In this document: positions 36,601 through 43,584 of the stretch, piece by piece | Numbering within the stretch: position 1 is the stretch's first letter | How the letters are laid out: every line of letters starts with the position of its first letter | Assembly: GCA_900554315.1 (NCBI GenBank) | Contig: USGP01000008.1 | Location: 1-46,125 of the forward strand | Direction of reading: 5' to 3' | DNA: 46,125 nucleotides | Source: an uncultured Mycoplasmatota bacterium | GTDB lineage: Bacteria > Bacillota_I > Bacilli_A > RF39 > UBA660 | Made by a program: the position numbers and the translations under genes | Notes under the pieces: model-generated | The model's database searches: none | What the model was told of the DNA's origin: nothing | Seen by the model: only the letters and a program-made list of their open reading frames with translations

Positions 36601-36612
36601 CATAAATTATGA
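30649..36612 (+). CDS. Giant SF2 helicase with C-terminal YD..GFD repeat array
   Basis: A 1987-residue protein. Residues 1 to about 600 are unrecognised, mostly helical. A superfamily 2 helicase core follows: RDYQLRIKNDV (Q-like), LPTGGGKSFIAM (Walker A Lys636), ILDELHHVGADSW (Asp724-Glu725-Leu-His), GITATP (752-757), and QQHLGRVIYS (Arg987, arginine-finger motif). A linker of about 250 residues leads to a repeat region, about 1284-1848, then an acidic helical tail. The helicase resembles DEAH-type translocases of restriction and defence systems, but no nuclease motif was recognised. GTG 30649 follows AAAGG at 30634. It is third in the adhesin operon and is closed by a terminator. Cytoplasmic by lack of a signal peptide. 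Function unknown. Confidence 0.8.
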   Translation: MDTSVFSLEHFNVLEDEQYYYVFRALNRADHNDVISGKTISSGKIARIRTDRERWVEDNDSSRYSEDSEISLEEVWNHIKMHYSKETNCISLSSNANVSLDYGNGYFDEYAVVKVPKNGSSSIYPAGQYMLEEIKKKIDSVISQGNLSDEVTSLLERISREQDYNRIVQLVNQYQKDLSNTKDISSRFQNKQYFSPKQQLEYNRIVAEATVLELSGDLPSILDSTSDNRSLLATVGNAFSSMEVIHYQDIDVDKEGTVFLSRPMMGLVGVVQQLKELHPSQGVEELEKNLLYFINHHFDLRDVDGKIVLTNGQYSIDCHLNTSDTTILERKSLDEALLSVHDIYDMTGGSISYNKAKEAVEFSYYLALARKEAYEYANVLEAISSSSIFNDAVCNETFSVNNKIICRNNSGGFKISESVNVGLSGASYSQNEQLRFLALIQRLGYNDLEEIVNNSGLSIRDAVFSLLQKERKVMNRNRYYAQSIVDSLDYSSIYRNAVFREDFIDEEREKLVEDLASVNISRLYDSFLKLNLSHTDISNYIINFMIESSYKGYSFRDLCDLDDLDSFLLDNLDKLNKTINPYTLNRYFGIYDTENFISGTNLNLRDYQLRIKNDVDRIYNDGRRFAGVVLPTGGGKSFIAMAEMLERKDSNIVYIAPRREILNQFKRHIVKYVAGVDPTNLTSQQQDEVVKSYFPHLELYCYQGLDKDDEEKLKKYDADFIILDELHHVGADSWNPAIKSLFSRNPNSKVLGITATPVRDDVRPNDPYSGDMMRAMADLLDDYTQEELNHKLYLASNMNIVEAIQEGYVICPNIVSFDYYLENSRTYQDTLKTLSKMRDSALRRTLNDKLGQLQEVIRDAKIVGEDHIYQQYIRDASGRYILFLPRKPLSLDISTEEYIQEQIEEFKKTLHLIDSDPHVEYIYSAKGNKENAAAMQRFESDDSSHIKILAAIDMLNEGVHLERLKGSFNYRQIDSNHPILAQQHLGRVIYSLVPGEVVRPEDVPVVFDKYNNYFNMDFDRIVNRTSVSSDLEKMKDMMFYIQKHGYIPQTDSINRSEQRKALTLRRLQLKYQKFLGKDLSDFRFNAEEAYEVSEIMRMGKEIDLWNFEFQKVSREVQEELGRVNIFSATAVQQSFLDICHDIQKVAGIEKLSDRNRLDNVFRVLDYLSEYQIELGPKTIRDDMKLGEFLRPLDITIQEDIMYELNKYGIDQDYLLGPEFYFARSLFARGNKYFNNLDSYKEAVSHLRNCGILENDDDYTFVNQDGFIVLGSQPYHYLNIWTGTHYSEAGYDYRGLNEDLFDSSGIHFYTNTFYNRDGFDCHHIHRFTHTKYDPHGFDIHRIHKDTNDIIDPRHFDSYGFYHKYDYASGEYTLTSTKYDSEGYDIDGYDRLGFNKEGIHKDTHMPYNLWYFDKDGFYWKKTENGRIKTDSKLDERGYNRKGELFIKDESTGELINRGQVYDSHGFYFDGTHYLTGTLYDERGFDREGFWHDKDYDGNYQEVSYSKFNRQGWNINHMTVRHTAMGKPFLDYVDDHGFDEKKRYHRPTVPTDKDGFIDFQGGTVYYSKNNTYQTFDIHGFDYRGIHKLTNGPLDPQGFDIDGFWHKQFDDGTDINTGQYFNPDGWTIDKRRFDDFGHYVKRDCYGFDAFGYCLLDRHKSRYDSHGFDCHGIHNETGTTIDLEHFDRDGYWYTEDENGTFISTGQKYNPEGWNHDHVFKSTGHIVDEHGFDYLHFYHKKNLELSLYDSHGFDYRGIHKTTGTNLNGNQFDIDGYYYEKIGDQFVKTDSKYDPNGLNIDRLDERGFSANGFYNGKRRRVDENGFDVNGFHFLTHQPYDLDGIDCYGKKSPDFDRGLVEKLKERISFDKRRYLSDLYADLSHDDRDSILDAYDVVMDELDTENDFLVSFVDYAKSYGILSDESLPEDEDVYDFVTRRAIHRYEDDYARELEDVTQVYYVRGIEEGDVHWADTSQAYSSSDLVRDGHIIRGHKL
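34498..36192 (+). repeat. Hierarchical coding repeats in the helicase protein
   Basis: Short units Y-D-x-x-G-F-D-x-x-G combine into long units: YDSHGFDYRGIHK, then FDIDGYYY, then KYDPNGLNID. Six long units begin at 34639, 34807, 35023, 35362, 35620 and 35872. The last intervals are 258 and 252 bases (86 and 84 codons), so the 3' copies are the most regular and probably the youngest. All repeats keep frame. Confidence 0.85.
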
Positions 36613-36613
36613 T

Positions 36614-36643
36614 AAAAGCATCTCTATTGTGAGATGCTTTTTT
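36614..36643. terminator. Bidirectional terminator
   Basis: AAAAGCATCTC (36614-36624) pairs with GAGATGCTTTT (36631-36641). It lies between the convergent helicase and YigZ genes; the YigZ stop is in the loop. Confidence 0.88.
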
Positions 36644-37208
36644 CTATGTATGTTTCTTCTAATTGTTTTGTATTTTTGTTATTTAACAATTTTGAATCTT
36701 TTGGTAATATTACTTGATAAATTATTTGTTCTAGATATGTTCTTTTTAAAATATTTTCTTCGGGAACTTCTTTTGTAATTTCTTTTTCTTTATTATATGG
36801 AAATGTTATCTCACATTTGATTCCTTTTATTAGTTCTAGATATTCTACTTTTTCTAGGGTTTCTCTTACTGATTTTGCATAGGCTCTTACTAGGCCACCT
36901 GCTCCTAGTTTTATTCCTCCAAAGTAACGAATTGTGATGGCTAGTATGTTAGTGATATTTTCTTTATCTAATATATTCAACATTGGCATTCCAGCGGTTC
37001 CTCCAGGTTCACCGTCGTCAGAAGATTTTTTGATATTTTCTCCTATTTTATATGCGTAGCAATAGTGTGTTGCTTTGGGGTATTCTTCTTTTACTTTTTG
37101 TAGGATTATTTCTATTTCTTCTTTTTCTTTTACTCTTATTAAAAGAGTGATAAATCTAGAGTTCTTTATTATAATTTCGTTTTTTATATTCTTATTTATT
37201 GTATACAT
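36624..37208 (-). CDS. YigZ/IMPACT family protein
   Basis: A 194-residue protein with the family's hallmarks: KNSRFITLLIRV, ATHYCYAYKIG, SSDDGEPGGTAGMPML and ITIRYFGGIKLGAGGLVRAY. This matches the UPF0029 N-terminal domain (ribosomal S5-like fold) with a divergent C-terminal domain. Bacterial members have been linked to translation or protein turnover, and the eukaryotic relative IMPACT to Gcn2 control; the bacterial role is unsettled. GGTGAC before the ATG and an extended -10 on the same strand (ATTATA at 37224-37229 on the plus strand) support the start. Convergent with the helicase gene and divergent from the AI-2E-type permease. Confidence 0.9.
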   Translation of the reverse strand: MYTINKNIKNEIIIKNSRFITLLIRVKEKEEIEIILQKVKEEYPKATHYCYAYKIGENIKKSSDDGEPGGTAGMPMLNILDKENITNILAITIRYFGGIKLGAGGLVRAYAKSVRETLEKVEYLELIKGIKCEITFPYNKEKEITKEVPEENILKRTYLEQIIYQVILPKDSKLLNNKNTKQLEETYIEKSISQ

Positions 37209-37260
37209 AATGTCACCAGTTTTATTATAACAAAATTCTTTCTTTTTTTCATTTTATTTT

Positions 37261-37279
37261 TGGTATAATATGGTATAAT
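37261..37279 (+). promoter_or_regulatory. Duplicated -10 elements
   Basis: TGG-TATAAT occurs twice, ten bases apart (37261-37269 and 37271-37279), about 35-45 bases before the permease start. Either could be used, giving two possible start points. Confidence 0.55.
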
Positions 37280-37313
37280 GATATAAGAGTAGAGTATAGT
37301 GGGAGATGATTAC

Positions 37314-38489
37314 ATGCTGTTTCGAAAAAGAAAAGATAAAGAAGTAGATTTTAATAGTTTAAATGATATTTTGTATACTGGTAAAAAAATTGTACGTATC
37401 TTTTATGTTATGACGATTATTGCCTTGGTTTTACTTGGTACTTATCTTGTAAAAGAGTGGCATGCATTAAAATTTATTGGAGAGTTTTTGGCTGTTATTT
37501 CACCAATCTTTATTGGATTAATAATTGCTTGGTTACTAGACCCACTTGTCAAATGGTTGCAAGGTAAAAAAATGCCTAGAATTTTAGCTTGTATTTTAGT
37601 ATATATTTTGTTTATTACTTTACTATTTTTAATTGTGGCATTAGTGATTCCTGCTATGGGTAGTCAAGTTAAGGATTTTATTGGTAATATACCAGATCTT
37701 GTTAATGATGCTAAACATTTCTTTAATGATCTTGTTTTAGATTTAACGAAAACTTTTAATTATGATTTTACTGGTTTAAAAGATCATTTTTATCATAGTG
37801 TTGAGTCTTTTGGAATGAGTTTATCTACTAAGATTCCAGATATGGCAATTAGTTTTGCTTCTTCTATTATTAGTGGTGGAATTTCTTTCTTCTTGGGACT
37901 TATGATTGGTTTTTATATGTTATTTGATTTTGATAAGTTGAATCGTTCTTTTGTTTCTTTTCTTCCTAAGAGTTGGAGAGTAGGAGCTACAGAATTAGTT
38001 GTTCGTCTAAATGAATCTTTACGTAGTTATGTTCAGGGAGTTTTATTAATTATGACTCTTGTGTTTATTACACAGGCAGTAGGACTTACTTTGAGTGGTA
38101 TACAAGCTCCACTAGTGTTTGCACTTTTCTGTGCTTTAACCGACATTATTCCATATTTTGGACCATATATTGGAGCAATTCCAGTATTGATTGTTGGATT
38201 TATGATGGATCCTTTTGTTGGTATATGTTGTGTTATTTCTATTGTTGTTGTTCAATTATTAGAAAATAATTTCTATCAACCTTTAATTATGGGACATACT
38301 ATGAAGTTACATCCAGTAACAATTATGTTGGGCCTATTGATTTTTCAACATTTCTTTGGTATTATAGGAATGATTGTTGCAACTCCAGTAATTGCTGCTT
38401 TAAAGATTATTCTTACTTTTATCAATGAGAAAGTTGATGTTGTTGGTAAGGTTACTAGAGAAGAAATTCATATAGATAATAAAGCGTAG
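37314..38489 (+). CDS. AI-2E family transporter
   Basis: A 391-residue polytopic membrane protein of the AI-2 exporter-like (PF01594) family. Two N-terminal hydrophobic segments, an extracytoplasmic helical stretch (about 115-170), then four or more C-terminal helices with PLVFALFCALTDIIPYFGPYIGAIP and LENNFYQPLIMGHTMKLHPV, both family hallmarks. Members export autoinducer-2 or act as Na+/H+ antiporters; the ion or molecule cannot be told here. GGGAGATG at 37301-37308 selects ATG 37314 over the GTG at 37299. No terminator separates it from the T-box leader, so read-through is possible. Confidence 0.9.
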   Translation: MLFRKRKDKEVDFNSLNDILYTGKKIVRIFYVMTIIALVLLGTYLVKEWHALKFIGEFLAVISPIFIGLIIAWLLDPLVKWLQGKKMPRILACILVYILFITLLFLIVALVIPAMGSQVKDFIGNIPDLVNDAKHFFNDLVLDLTKTFNYDFTGLKDHFYHSVESFGMSLSTKIPDMAISFASSIISGGISFFLGLMIGFYMLFDFDKLNRSFVSFLPKSWRVGATELVVRLNESLRSYVQGVLLIMTLVFITQAVGLTLSGIQAPLVFALFCALTDIIPYFGPYIGAIPVLIVGFMMDPFVGICCVISIVVVQLLENNFYQPLIMGHTMKLHPVTIMLGLLIFQHFFGIIGMIVATPVIAALKIILTFINEKVDVVGKVTREEIHIDNKA

Positions 38490-38490
38490 A

Positions 38491-38663
38491 GTAAAGATAA
38501 GTATTAAAGAATTGGATTAGTTAGAGAAGTCGTGGTTGGTGAAAACGATTTAATCGGTCTTTAAGAAGCTCCTTTATGAGCTTTATCGGTAATACCGTTA
38601 TTAGAATTAAGACCAAGTTTAGGATGGTACCGTGCTATTGCACTCCTAGCTAGGTCTTTTATT
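38491..38663 (+). promoter_or_regulatory. T-box riboswitch, alanine-specific
   Basis: The leader has a Stem I distal arm (GTGGTTGGTGAAAAC), specifier region AAGAAGCTCC with an alanine codon GCT (about 38567), and the T-box core AGGATGGTACCGTG (38621-38634). A competing terminator pairs AAGACC (38609-38614) with GGTCTT (38653-38658) and has a T-rich end. Uncharged tRNA-Ala would pair at the GCT and the T-box bulge and allow transcription. The specificity fits alaS, the third gene downstream. Confidence 0.88.
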
Positions 38664-38680
38664 TGTATTGAGGAGGACTT

Positions 38681-39235
38681 ATGAAAATATATTTATTAGC
38701 TGGTAAGGCGGGTTCTGGTAAGGATTTAATGGGAAGGTATATGAAAACACAATATGATTTTGCTGGTCATAATGCTTGTATTTTACATATTACAACCCCT
38801 TTATATGAATATGCCAAAAACTATTTTAGTTGGAATGGTGATATGGCCAATAAACCTCGTGAGTTTTTGCAAGAAATGGGTATTGAGATTATCCAAAAAA
38901 AGTTAGGTAAGAAATATTTTTTGCTTGATCGTCTTTGTGAAGATATTGATATTTTAAAAAATTTCTTTGATGTCTTTATTATTGCAGATGGTAGACTTTT
39001 ATTTGAATTTGAAGAGTTGAAGAGAAGATTTCCAGATATTAAAATTATTCATGTTATTCGTGAGAACTTTGATAATAAATTATCTGAAGAAGAAAAGAAG
39101 CATGTTACAGAGACGGAAATGGAAGAATATAAAGATTATGATTATATTGTTCGTAATACTTCCAAAGAACGCTTGTTTTCTGAGGCTGATAAAATTATGG
39201 GACTTGAAGAAGCTAAGGAGGGTGAAGTATTATGA
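38681..39235 (+). CDS. P-loop nucleotide kinase (dNMP/dephospho-CoA kinase-like)
   Basis: A 184-residue P-loop kinase with Walker A LLAGKAGSGKDLMGRYM at the N-terminus and a strand FFDVFIIADGRLLFEFEEL that would hold the second acidic motif. A lid-like basic region and C-terminal helices complete the fold. The layout matches deoxynucleoside monophosphate kinases of phages and dephospho-CoA-kinase-like proteins, but no motif decides the substrate. It is the first gene after the alanine T-box (GGAGG before the ATG) and overlaps the next gene by 4 bases (ATGA). Being under T-box control with alaS implies expression when charged tRNA-Ala is low. Confidence 0.6.
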   Translation: MKIYLLAGKAGSGKDLMGRYMKTQYDFAGHNACILHITTPLYEYAKNYFSWNGDMANKPREFLQEMGIEIIQKKLGKKYFLLDRLCEDIDILKNFFDVFIIADGRLLFEFEELKRRFPDIKIIHVIRENFDNKLSEEEKKHVTETEMEEYKDYDYIVRNTSKERLFSEADKIMGLEEAKEGEVL

Positions 39236-39798
39236 AAGAATTAATTGCTATTGTAGGTATGAGTGGTAGTGGTAAGAGTATTGCTACAGACTATTTAGAA
39301 AAAGAAGGTTGGAAAAAGTTATATTTTGGTGGTATTACCTATAAATTGATGGCTGAAGCTGGTATCGAGAGAACTCCTGATGGAAAAAGCGAAAAAGAAT
39401 TTCGAGAAAAACTAAGACGAGATCATGGGCCTGAATGCTACGCTAAATTCTTAGAACCAGAAATTAAAGAAGCAATTCAGACACAAAATGTTGTGTTAGA
39501 TGGTCTTTATTCTTGGTATGAATACAAATATTTAATTGATAGATTTCCTAACTTAAAGCTAGTTTGTATTGTTGTCGATAAGTCTTTACGTTATGAAAGA
39601 GTTGCTACTAGGTCAGAAAGACCTTTTACAAGAGAAGATATCTGTTATCGTGATATTACTGAGATTGAAAACTTAGCTAAGGGTGGTCCTATTGCTTATG
39701 CAGATTACTATTTATTTAATAATGGTAGTTTAGAGGACTATGAAAATAGATTGTTAGAAATACTGGAAGACATTAAAAAACATGAAGGAGAGAAGTAA
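39232..39798 (+). CDS. AAA/UPF0200-like P-loop kinase
   Basis: A 188-residue P-loop protein: LIAIVGMSGSGKSIATDYL (Walker A), then NVVLDGLYSWYEYKYL and LVCIVVDKSLRYERVATRSE, ending FNNGSLEDYENRLLEILE. This order is that of UPF0200/dephospho-CoA-kinase-like proteins, in which the VLDGxxS strand and the RyeR arginine pair act on the nucleotide. The substrate is unknown. It starts within the stop of the preceding kinase (ATGA) and ends 2 bases before alaS, so translation is tightly coupled. The two kinases share P-loop form but little sequence. Confidence 0.6.
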   Translation: MKELIAIVGMSGSGKSIATDYLEKEGWKKLYFGGITYKLMAEAGIERTPDGKSEKEFREKLRRDHGPECYAKFLEPEIKEAIQTQNVVLDGLYSWYEYKYLIDRFPNLKLVCIVVDKSLRYERVATRSERPFTREDICYRDITEIENLAKGGPIAYADYYLFNNGSLEDYENRLLEILEDIKKHEGEK

Positions 39799-39800
39799 GT

Positions 39801-42494
39801 ATGAAGTATATGAGTCACGTAGAAATACGTAATATGTGGTTTCGATTTTTTGAAAGCCATGGACATAAGAAAGTAGAAAGTGCATCATTAGTTCCTGTTA
39901 ATGATGATAGTTTATTATGGATTAATGCAGGAGTTACTCCACTAAAAAAATATTTTGATGGAAGAGAAGTACCTGAATGTAGAAGAATTGTTAATATTCA
40001 AAAATGTCTTAGAACAAATGATATTGAAAATGTTGGACTTACTAAGCGTCATCAGACTTTCTTTGAAATGATGGGTAATTTTTCTGTTGGTGATTATTTT
40101 AAAAAAGAAGCTATTGAGTTTGCTTATGAATTATTAACAGGTGATGAATGGTTTCAAATTCCTAAAGATTTAATCTATGTTACCTATTATCCAGAAGATC
40201 ATGAAGCACGTGATAAATGGATTGAAATGGGACTTGATGAAAGTCATTTGGTTCCTTTAGAAGAAAATTTCTGGGAAATTGGTGAAGGTCCTTGTGGACC
40301 CGATTCAGAGATTTTCTTTGATAGAGGAGAAAAATATGATCCTAATCATGATGCTTTAGAAAAATTTAAGAAAGATGAAGAACAAGAAAGATTTGTTGAA
40401 ATTTGGAACAATGTATTTAGTCAATTTAATGCAAAGCCTGGAGTGAAAAGAGAGGATTATAAAGAGTTACCAAGTAAGAATATTGATACTGGTGCTGGTC
40501 TTGAGAGATGGTGTTGCATCTTCCAGAATGTGGATAGTAACTTTGAGACTGATTTATTTACTCCAATCATTGGAAAGATAGAGCAATTAGTTGGATTTAG
40601 TTATACTGGTCAAAAAGAATTTAAAATAATTGCTGATCATATTCGAGCTATTACTTTTGCATTAGCAGATGGTGCTTTCTTTGATAATAATGGACGTGGA
40701 TATGTTTTACGTAGATTACTTCGTCGTAGTGTTCGTTATGGAAAAAATATTGGGTTAGAAGGTCCATTCCTTTATAAGTTAGTTTCTGTTGTTGTTGAGA
40801 CTATGAGGGATGCTTATCCATATTTAATCGATAAACGTGCTACTGTAGAGACTCTTGTTATGGAAGAAGAAAAGTTATTCTTAAAGACTTTGGAAGCTGG
40901 AGAGAGACGCCTTAAAGAATTAGTAGATGAGTCTATGGATGGTACAATAAGTGGAGAAGATGCCTTTAAATTATATGATACTTATGGTTTTCCTTTTGAA
41001 CTTACAGAGGAATATTTGACTGAACTTGGTTATACAGTTTCTAAAGAAGAATTTGATAAGTATATGGCTGCTCAAAAGAACTTGGCTAAGAAGAATGCTA
41101 AGAATAAATCTGCTATGGCAAGTCAAAAGAAAGTGTTATTAGATTTTAAAGAAGAAAGTCAATTTGTCTATGGTATTTATCGTTTAAAAACAAATGTTTT
41201 AGCAATCTTTTCTAAAGATAGTATTGTTGATCGTGTTGATCATGATTGTTATATTGCTTTGAAGAGAACTTGTTGCTATGCAGAAAGTGGAGGCCAAGTT
41301 AGTGATACTGGTATGATTATTGGTAAGAACTTTAAAGCTCGTTTATTAGATGCATTTAAAGCTCCTAATGGTCAACATATTCATAAAGTTAAACTATTAG
41401 ATGGATATATTTCTGCTAATGATGAGTGTGAAATTATTCTAGATAAAGATCGTCGTAAGAGAATTGAATGTAATCATTCTAGTGTTCATATGTTACAGTA
41501 TGCTTTACAACAATGTATTTCAGGACAAATTAGACAGGCTGGTAGTTATGTAGATGGAGATAAACTTCGTTTTGACTTTACTTATTCTGGTAAGATGACA
41601 GACGATAAGATTATTGAAGTTGAAAATTTTGTTAATGATATGATTGATAAACATATTATTATTTCTACAGAGATTATGCCAATTGATAAAGCAAAACAGA
41701 TTGGAGCAATAGCACTATTTAATGAAAAATATGGGGATGTCGTAAGAGTTGTTAAAATTGGAAAGAGTATTGAATTGTGTGGTGGTACTCATGCTGCTAA
41801 TACAAGAGATATTGGACATTTTGCAATTTATTCTTATGAGTCTAAGGGAAGCAATCTTTACCGTATTGAAGCTGCTACTGGTGGTAAGATTGAAGATACT
41901 TTATATAATATTATTAAACCTTATAATGATGAGACTATTAAGTTATTAATGAAGGCTAAAGGTATTTTAGATGAAGCAAAAGAAGTAGGTATTCAATTGA
42001 ATTTTGATGTTGATATTGAACATCCAAAACCTGTTTCTTATAAAGACATTATTTTTAATCGTAATGAATTACAGTATGTACAACAAGAAGTTAGAGATTT
42101 GGAAAAGAAATTCCAACAATTACGAGAAAAACAAGTATTATCTAACTTGGATGTTTATCGTGAACATATTAAAGACTATAATGGAACATTCGGTCTTCTT
42201 ATGACTGTTGAGAATAAAGATGTTAATTTACTTAAGCGTGTTGCGGATGCCATGATTGAAGAGATGGGTACTGGCTTTGTGTTCTTTGCTAATATTAAGG
42301 ATGATGGTAGTATTAATTTCTTATCTCGTAGTAGCTGTCATGCTAATAGTGGTCTTATTGTTAAAGATGCTGCTGTTTCTTCTAATGGTAATGGTGGAGG
42401 TAGTCCAACATTTGCTCAGGGTGGTGGAAAGACTAAAGATGCTTTACCAAAGATTTATACTCATATTGAGAAAGTGTTAAGAGATGAAAAATAA
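39801..42494 (+). CDS. alaS: Alanyl-tRNA synthetase
   Basis: An 897-residue cytoplasmic enzyme that charges tRNA-Ala. The class II catalytic core (motif 1 FFESHGHKKVESASLVP; motif 2 CLRTNDIENVGLTKRHQTFF; motif 3 GAGLERW region and GRGYVLRRLLRR) is followed by the editing domain with zinc ligands NHSSVH and CGGTHA. The C-Ala tail ends GNGGGSPTFAQGGG. Length is normal. It lies in an operon under an alanine T-box, after two small kinases. GGAGAG precedes the ATG, and the holA start overlaps its last 11 bases. Confidence 0.97.
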   Translation: MKYMSHVEIRNMWFRFFESHGHKKVESASLVPVNDDSLLWINAGVTPLKKYFDGREVPECRRIVNIQKCLRTNDIENVGLTKRHQTFFEMMGNFSVGDYFKKEAIEFAYELLTGDEWFQIPKDLIYVTYYPEDHEARDKWIEMGLDESHLVPLEENFWEIGEGPCGPDSEIFFDRGEKYDPNHDALEKFKKDEEQERFVEIWNNVFSQFNAKPGVKREDYKELPSKNIDTGAGLERWCCIFQNVDSNFETDLFTPIIGKIEQLVGFSYTGQKEFKIIADHIRAITFALADGAFFDNNGRGYVLRRLLRRSVRYGKNIGLEGPFLYKLVSVVVETMRDAYPYLIDKRATVETLVMEEEKLFLKTLEAGERRLKELVDESMDGTISGEDAFKLYDTYGFPFELTEEYLTELGYTVSKEEFDKYMAAQKNLAKKNAKNKSAMASQKKVLLDFKEESQFVYGIYRLKTNVLAIFSKDSIVDRVDHDCYIALKRTCCYAESGGQVSDTGMIIGKNFKARLLDAFKAPNGQHIHKVKLLDGYISANDECEIILDKDRRKRIECNHSSVHMLQYALQQCISGQIRQAGSYVDGDKLRFDFTYSGKMTDDKIIEVENFVNDMIDKHIIISTEIMPIDKAKQIGAIALFNEKYGDVVRVVKIGKSIELCGGTHAANTRDIGHFAIYSYESKGSNLYRIEAATGGKIEDTLYNIIKPYNDETIKLLMKAKGILDEAKEVGIQLNFDVDIEHPKPVSYKDIIFNRNELQYVQQEVRDLEKKFQQLREKQVLSNLDVYREHIKDYNGTFGLLMTVENKDVNLLKRVADAMIEEMGTGFVFFANIKDDGSINFLSRSSCHANSGLIVKDAAVSSNGNGGGSPTFAQGGGKTKDALPKIYTHIEKVLRDEK

Positions 42495-43422
42495 TTATTT
42501 ATTAGAGAGTGAAGATGATTATTTAATTTCATTAAAAATCCAAGAGATTATGAAGAAAAATAATTTCTTGGATTGTCCTTATCATACTTATGATATGGAT
42601 GAAGAAAACTTGGGTGTTGCATTAGAAGATTTAGATACTTATGGTTTGTTTTCTGAAAAGAAAGTAATCGTTATTTCTCATATTGAAAATTTAAGTAGTG
42701 ATACAACGGAAAAAGATATTGATCATTTATTTCAGTATTTTAAACATCCATTAGAGACCATTTTGGTTTTTGTTACGGCTAATAAGTTAAATAATACTAA
42801 GAAGATAACAAAGAATTTAAAGAAAGAATTAGAAGTTGTTAATATTAGTGTGAATGCTACTGATTTTGTAAAACAAGAACTAACTGGTTATACTTTAGAA
42901 AATGGTGTTGTTAGGCAATTGGTTAGCGATTGTTTAGAAGATATTGGAAGACTTCATCAAGAGTGTATGAAATTAAAAATGTATTGTATTGATACTAAGA
43001 AAATATCTTTAAAAGATGTTTCTGATTTGGTTATTCGAAAGTTAGGAGATTCTAAAGATTTAACATTTGAGTTTGTTAGGGTTTTAGCATCTAAGAATAA
43101 GAAAGAAGCATTGAAAAAATATCATGAGTTAGAGGAGTATTCTATTGAAGCTTTACCTTTGATTGGGTTACTTGCTAGTCAGTTTCTGATTATGTATCAG
43201 GTAAAAGTATTGGAGTCTACAACAAGATCTAACCAGGAGATTGCGGACAAGTTAGGCGAAAAGCCTTATCGTATTCAAAAGACTAGAGAATTAACCAGGT
43301 ATTATAGTTTACAAGAATTAAGAGATATTTTAAGAAGTCTTAGTGATATGGATTTAAAGATTAAAACTACTGATGTAGATGGTAACTTTTTAGTAGAGTT
43401 ATTTATATTAAAAAATGCATAA
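42484..43422 (+). CDS. holA: DNA polymerase III subunit delta
   Basis: A 312-residue protein of HolA type, opening MKNNYLLESEDDYLISLKIQEI and containing LFSEKKVIVISHIENL, LVFVTANKLNNTKKI and LEDIGRLHQECMKL. It ends with QKTRELTRYYSLQELRDIL and DLKIKTTDVDGNFLVELFIL, the collar-domain pattern. It is part of the clamp loader that opens the sliding clamp on primed DNA. The usual P-loop is absent in delta subunits, as here. It starts within alaS with little ribosome site, indicating coupled translation, and is last in the T-box operon. Confidence 0.88.
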   Translation: MKNNYLLESEDDYLISLKIQEIMKKNNFLDCPYHTYDMDEENLGVALEDLDTYGLFSEKKVIVISHIENLSSDTTEKDIDHLFQYFKHPLETILVFVTANKLNNTKKITKNLKKELEVVNISVNATDFVKQELTGYTLENGVVRQLVSDCLEDIGRLHQECMKLKMYCIDTKKISLKDVSDLVIRKLGDSKDLTFEFVRVLASKNKKEALKKYHELEEYSIEALPLIGLLASQFLIMYQVKVLESTTRSNQEIADKLGEKPYRIQKTRELTRYYSLQELRDILRSLSDMDLKIKTTDVDGNFLVELFILKNA

Positions 43423-43438
43423 ATATTTTAGTTTATTT

Positions 43439-43471
43439 CATGAATGATAAGCAATTAATATATCATTCGTG
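43439..43471. repeat. Inverted repeat without T run
   Basis: CATGAATGATA (43439-43449) pairs with TATCATTCGTG (43461-43471), 11 pairs with one G-U. It is not followed by T, so it is not a plain terminator. It could be an operator or RNA hairpin upstream of the secreted-protein cassette. Confidence 0.4.
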
Positions 43472-43523
43472 GCACCTAGAAGCATTATTTACGGAATTTT
43501 AAAAAATAAATTTTATATATTTG

Positions 43524-43529
43524 TATAAT
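43524..43529 (+). promoter_or_regulatory. -10 element of the secreted-protein cassette
   Basis: TATAAT, 55 bases before the ATG at 43585, preceded directly by TG. No -35 is visible (A-rich at that distance). Confidence 0.5.
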
Positions 43530-43584
43530 GTAATTGTAAAGAGTTTATAGATTGGAGTTTAAATTATTGTGTGGAGGAATTTTT

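Noticed and set aside
36578..36778. Plus-strand open frame over the YigZ gene
   Set aside because: It lies across the end of the helicase gene, the terminator and the antisense of YigZ, with no start signal.
43439..43471. Terminator for the holA operon
   Set aside because: The hairpin is not followed by a T run; recorded only as an inverted repeat.
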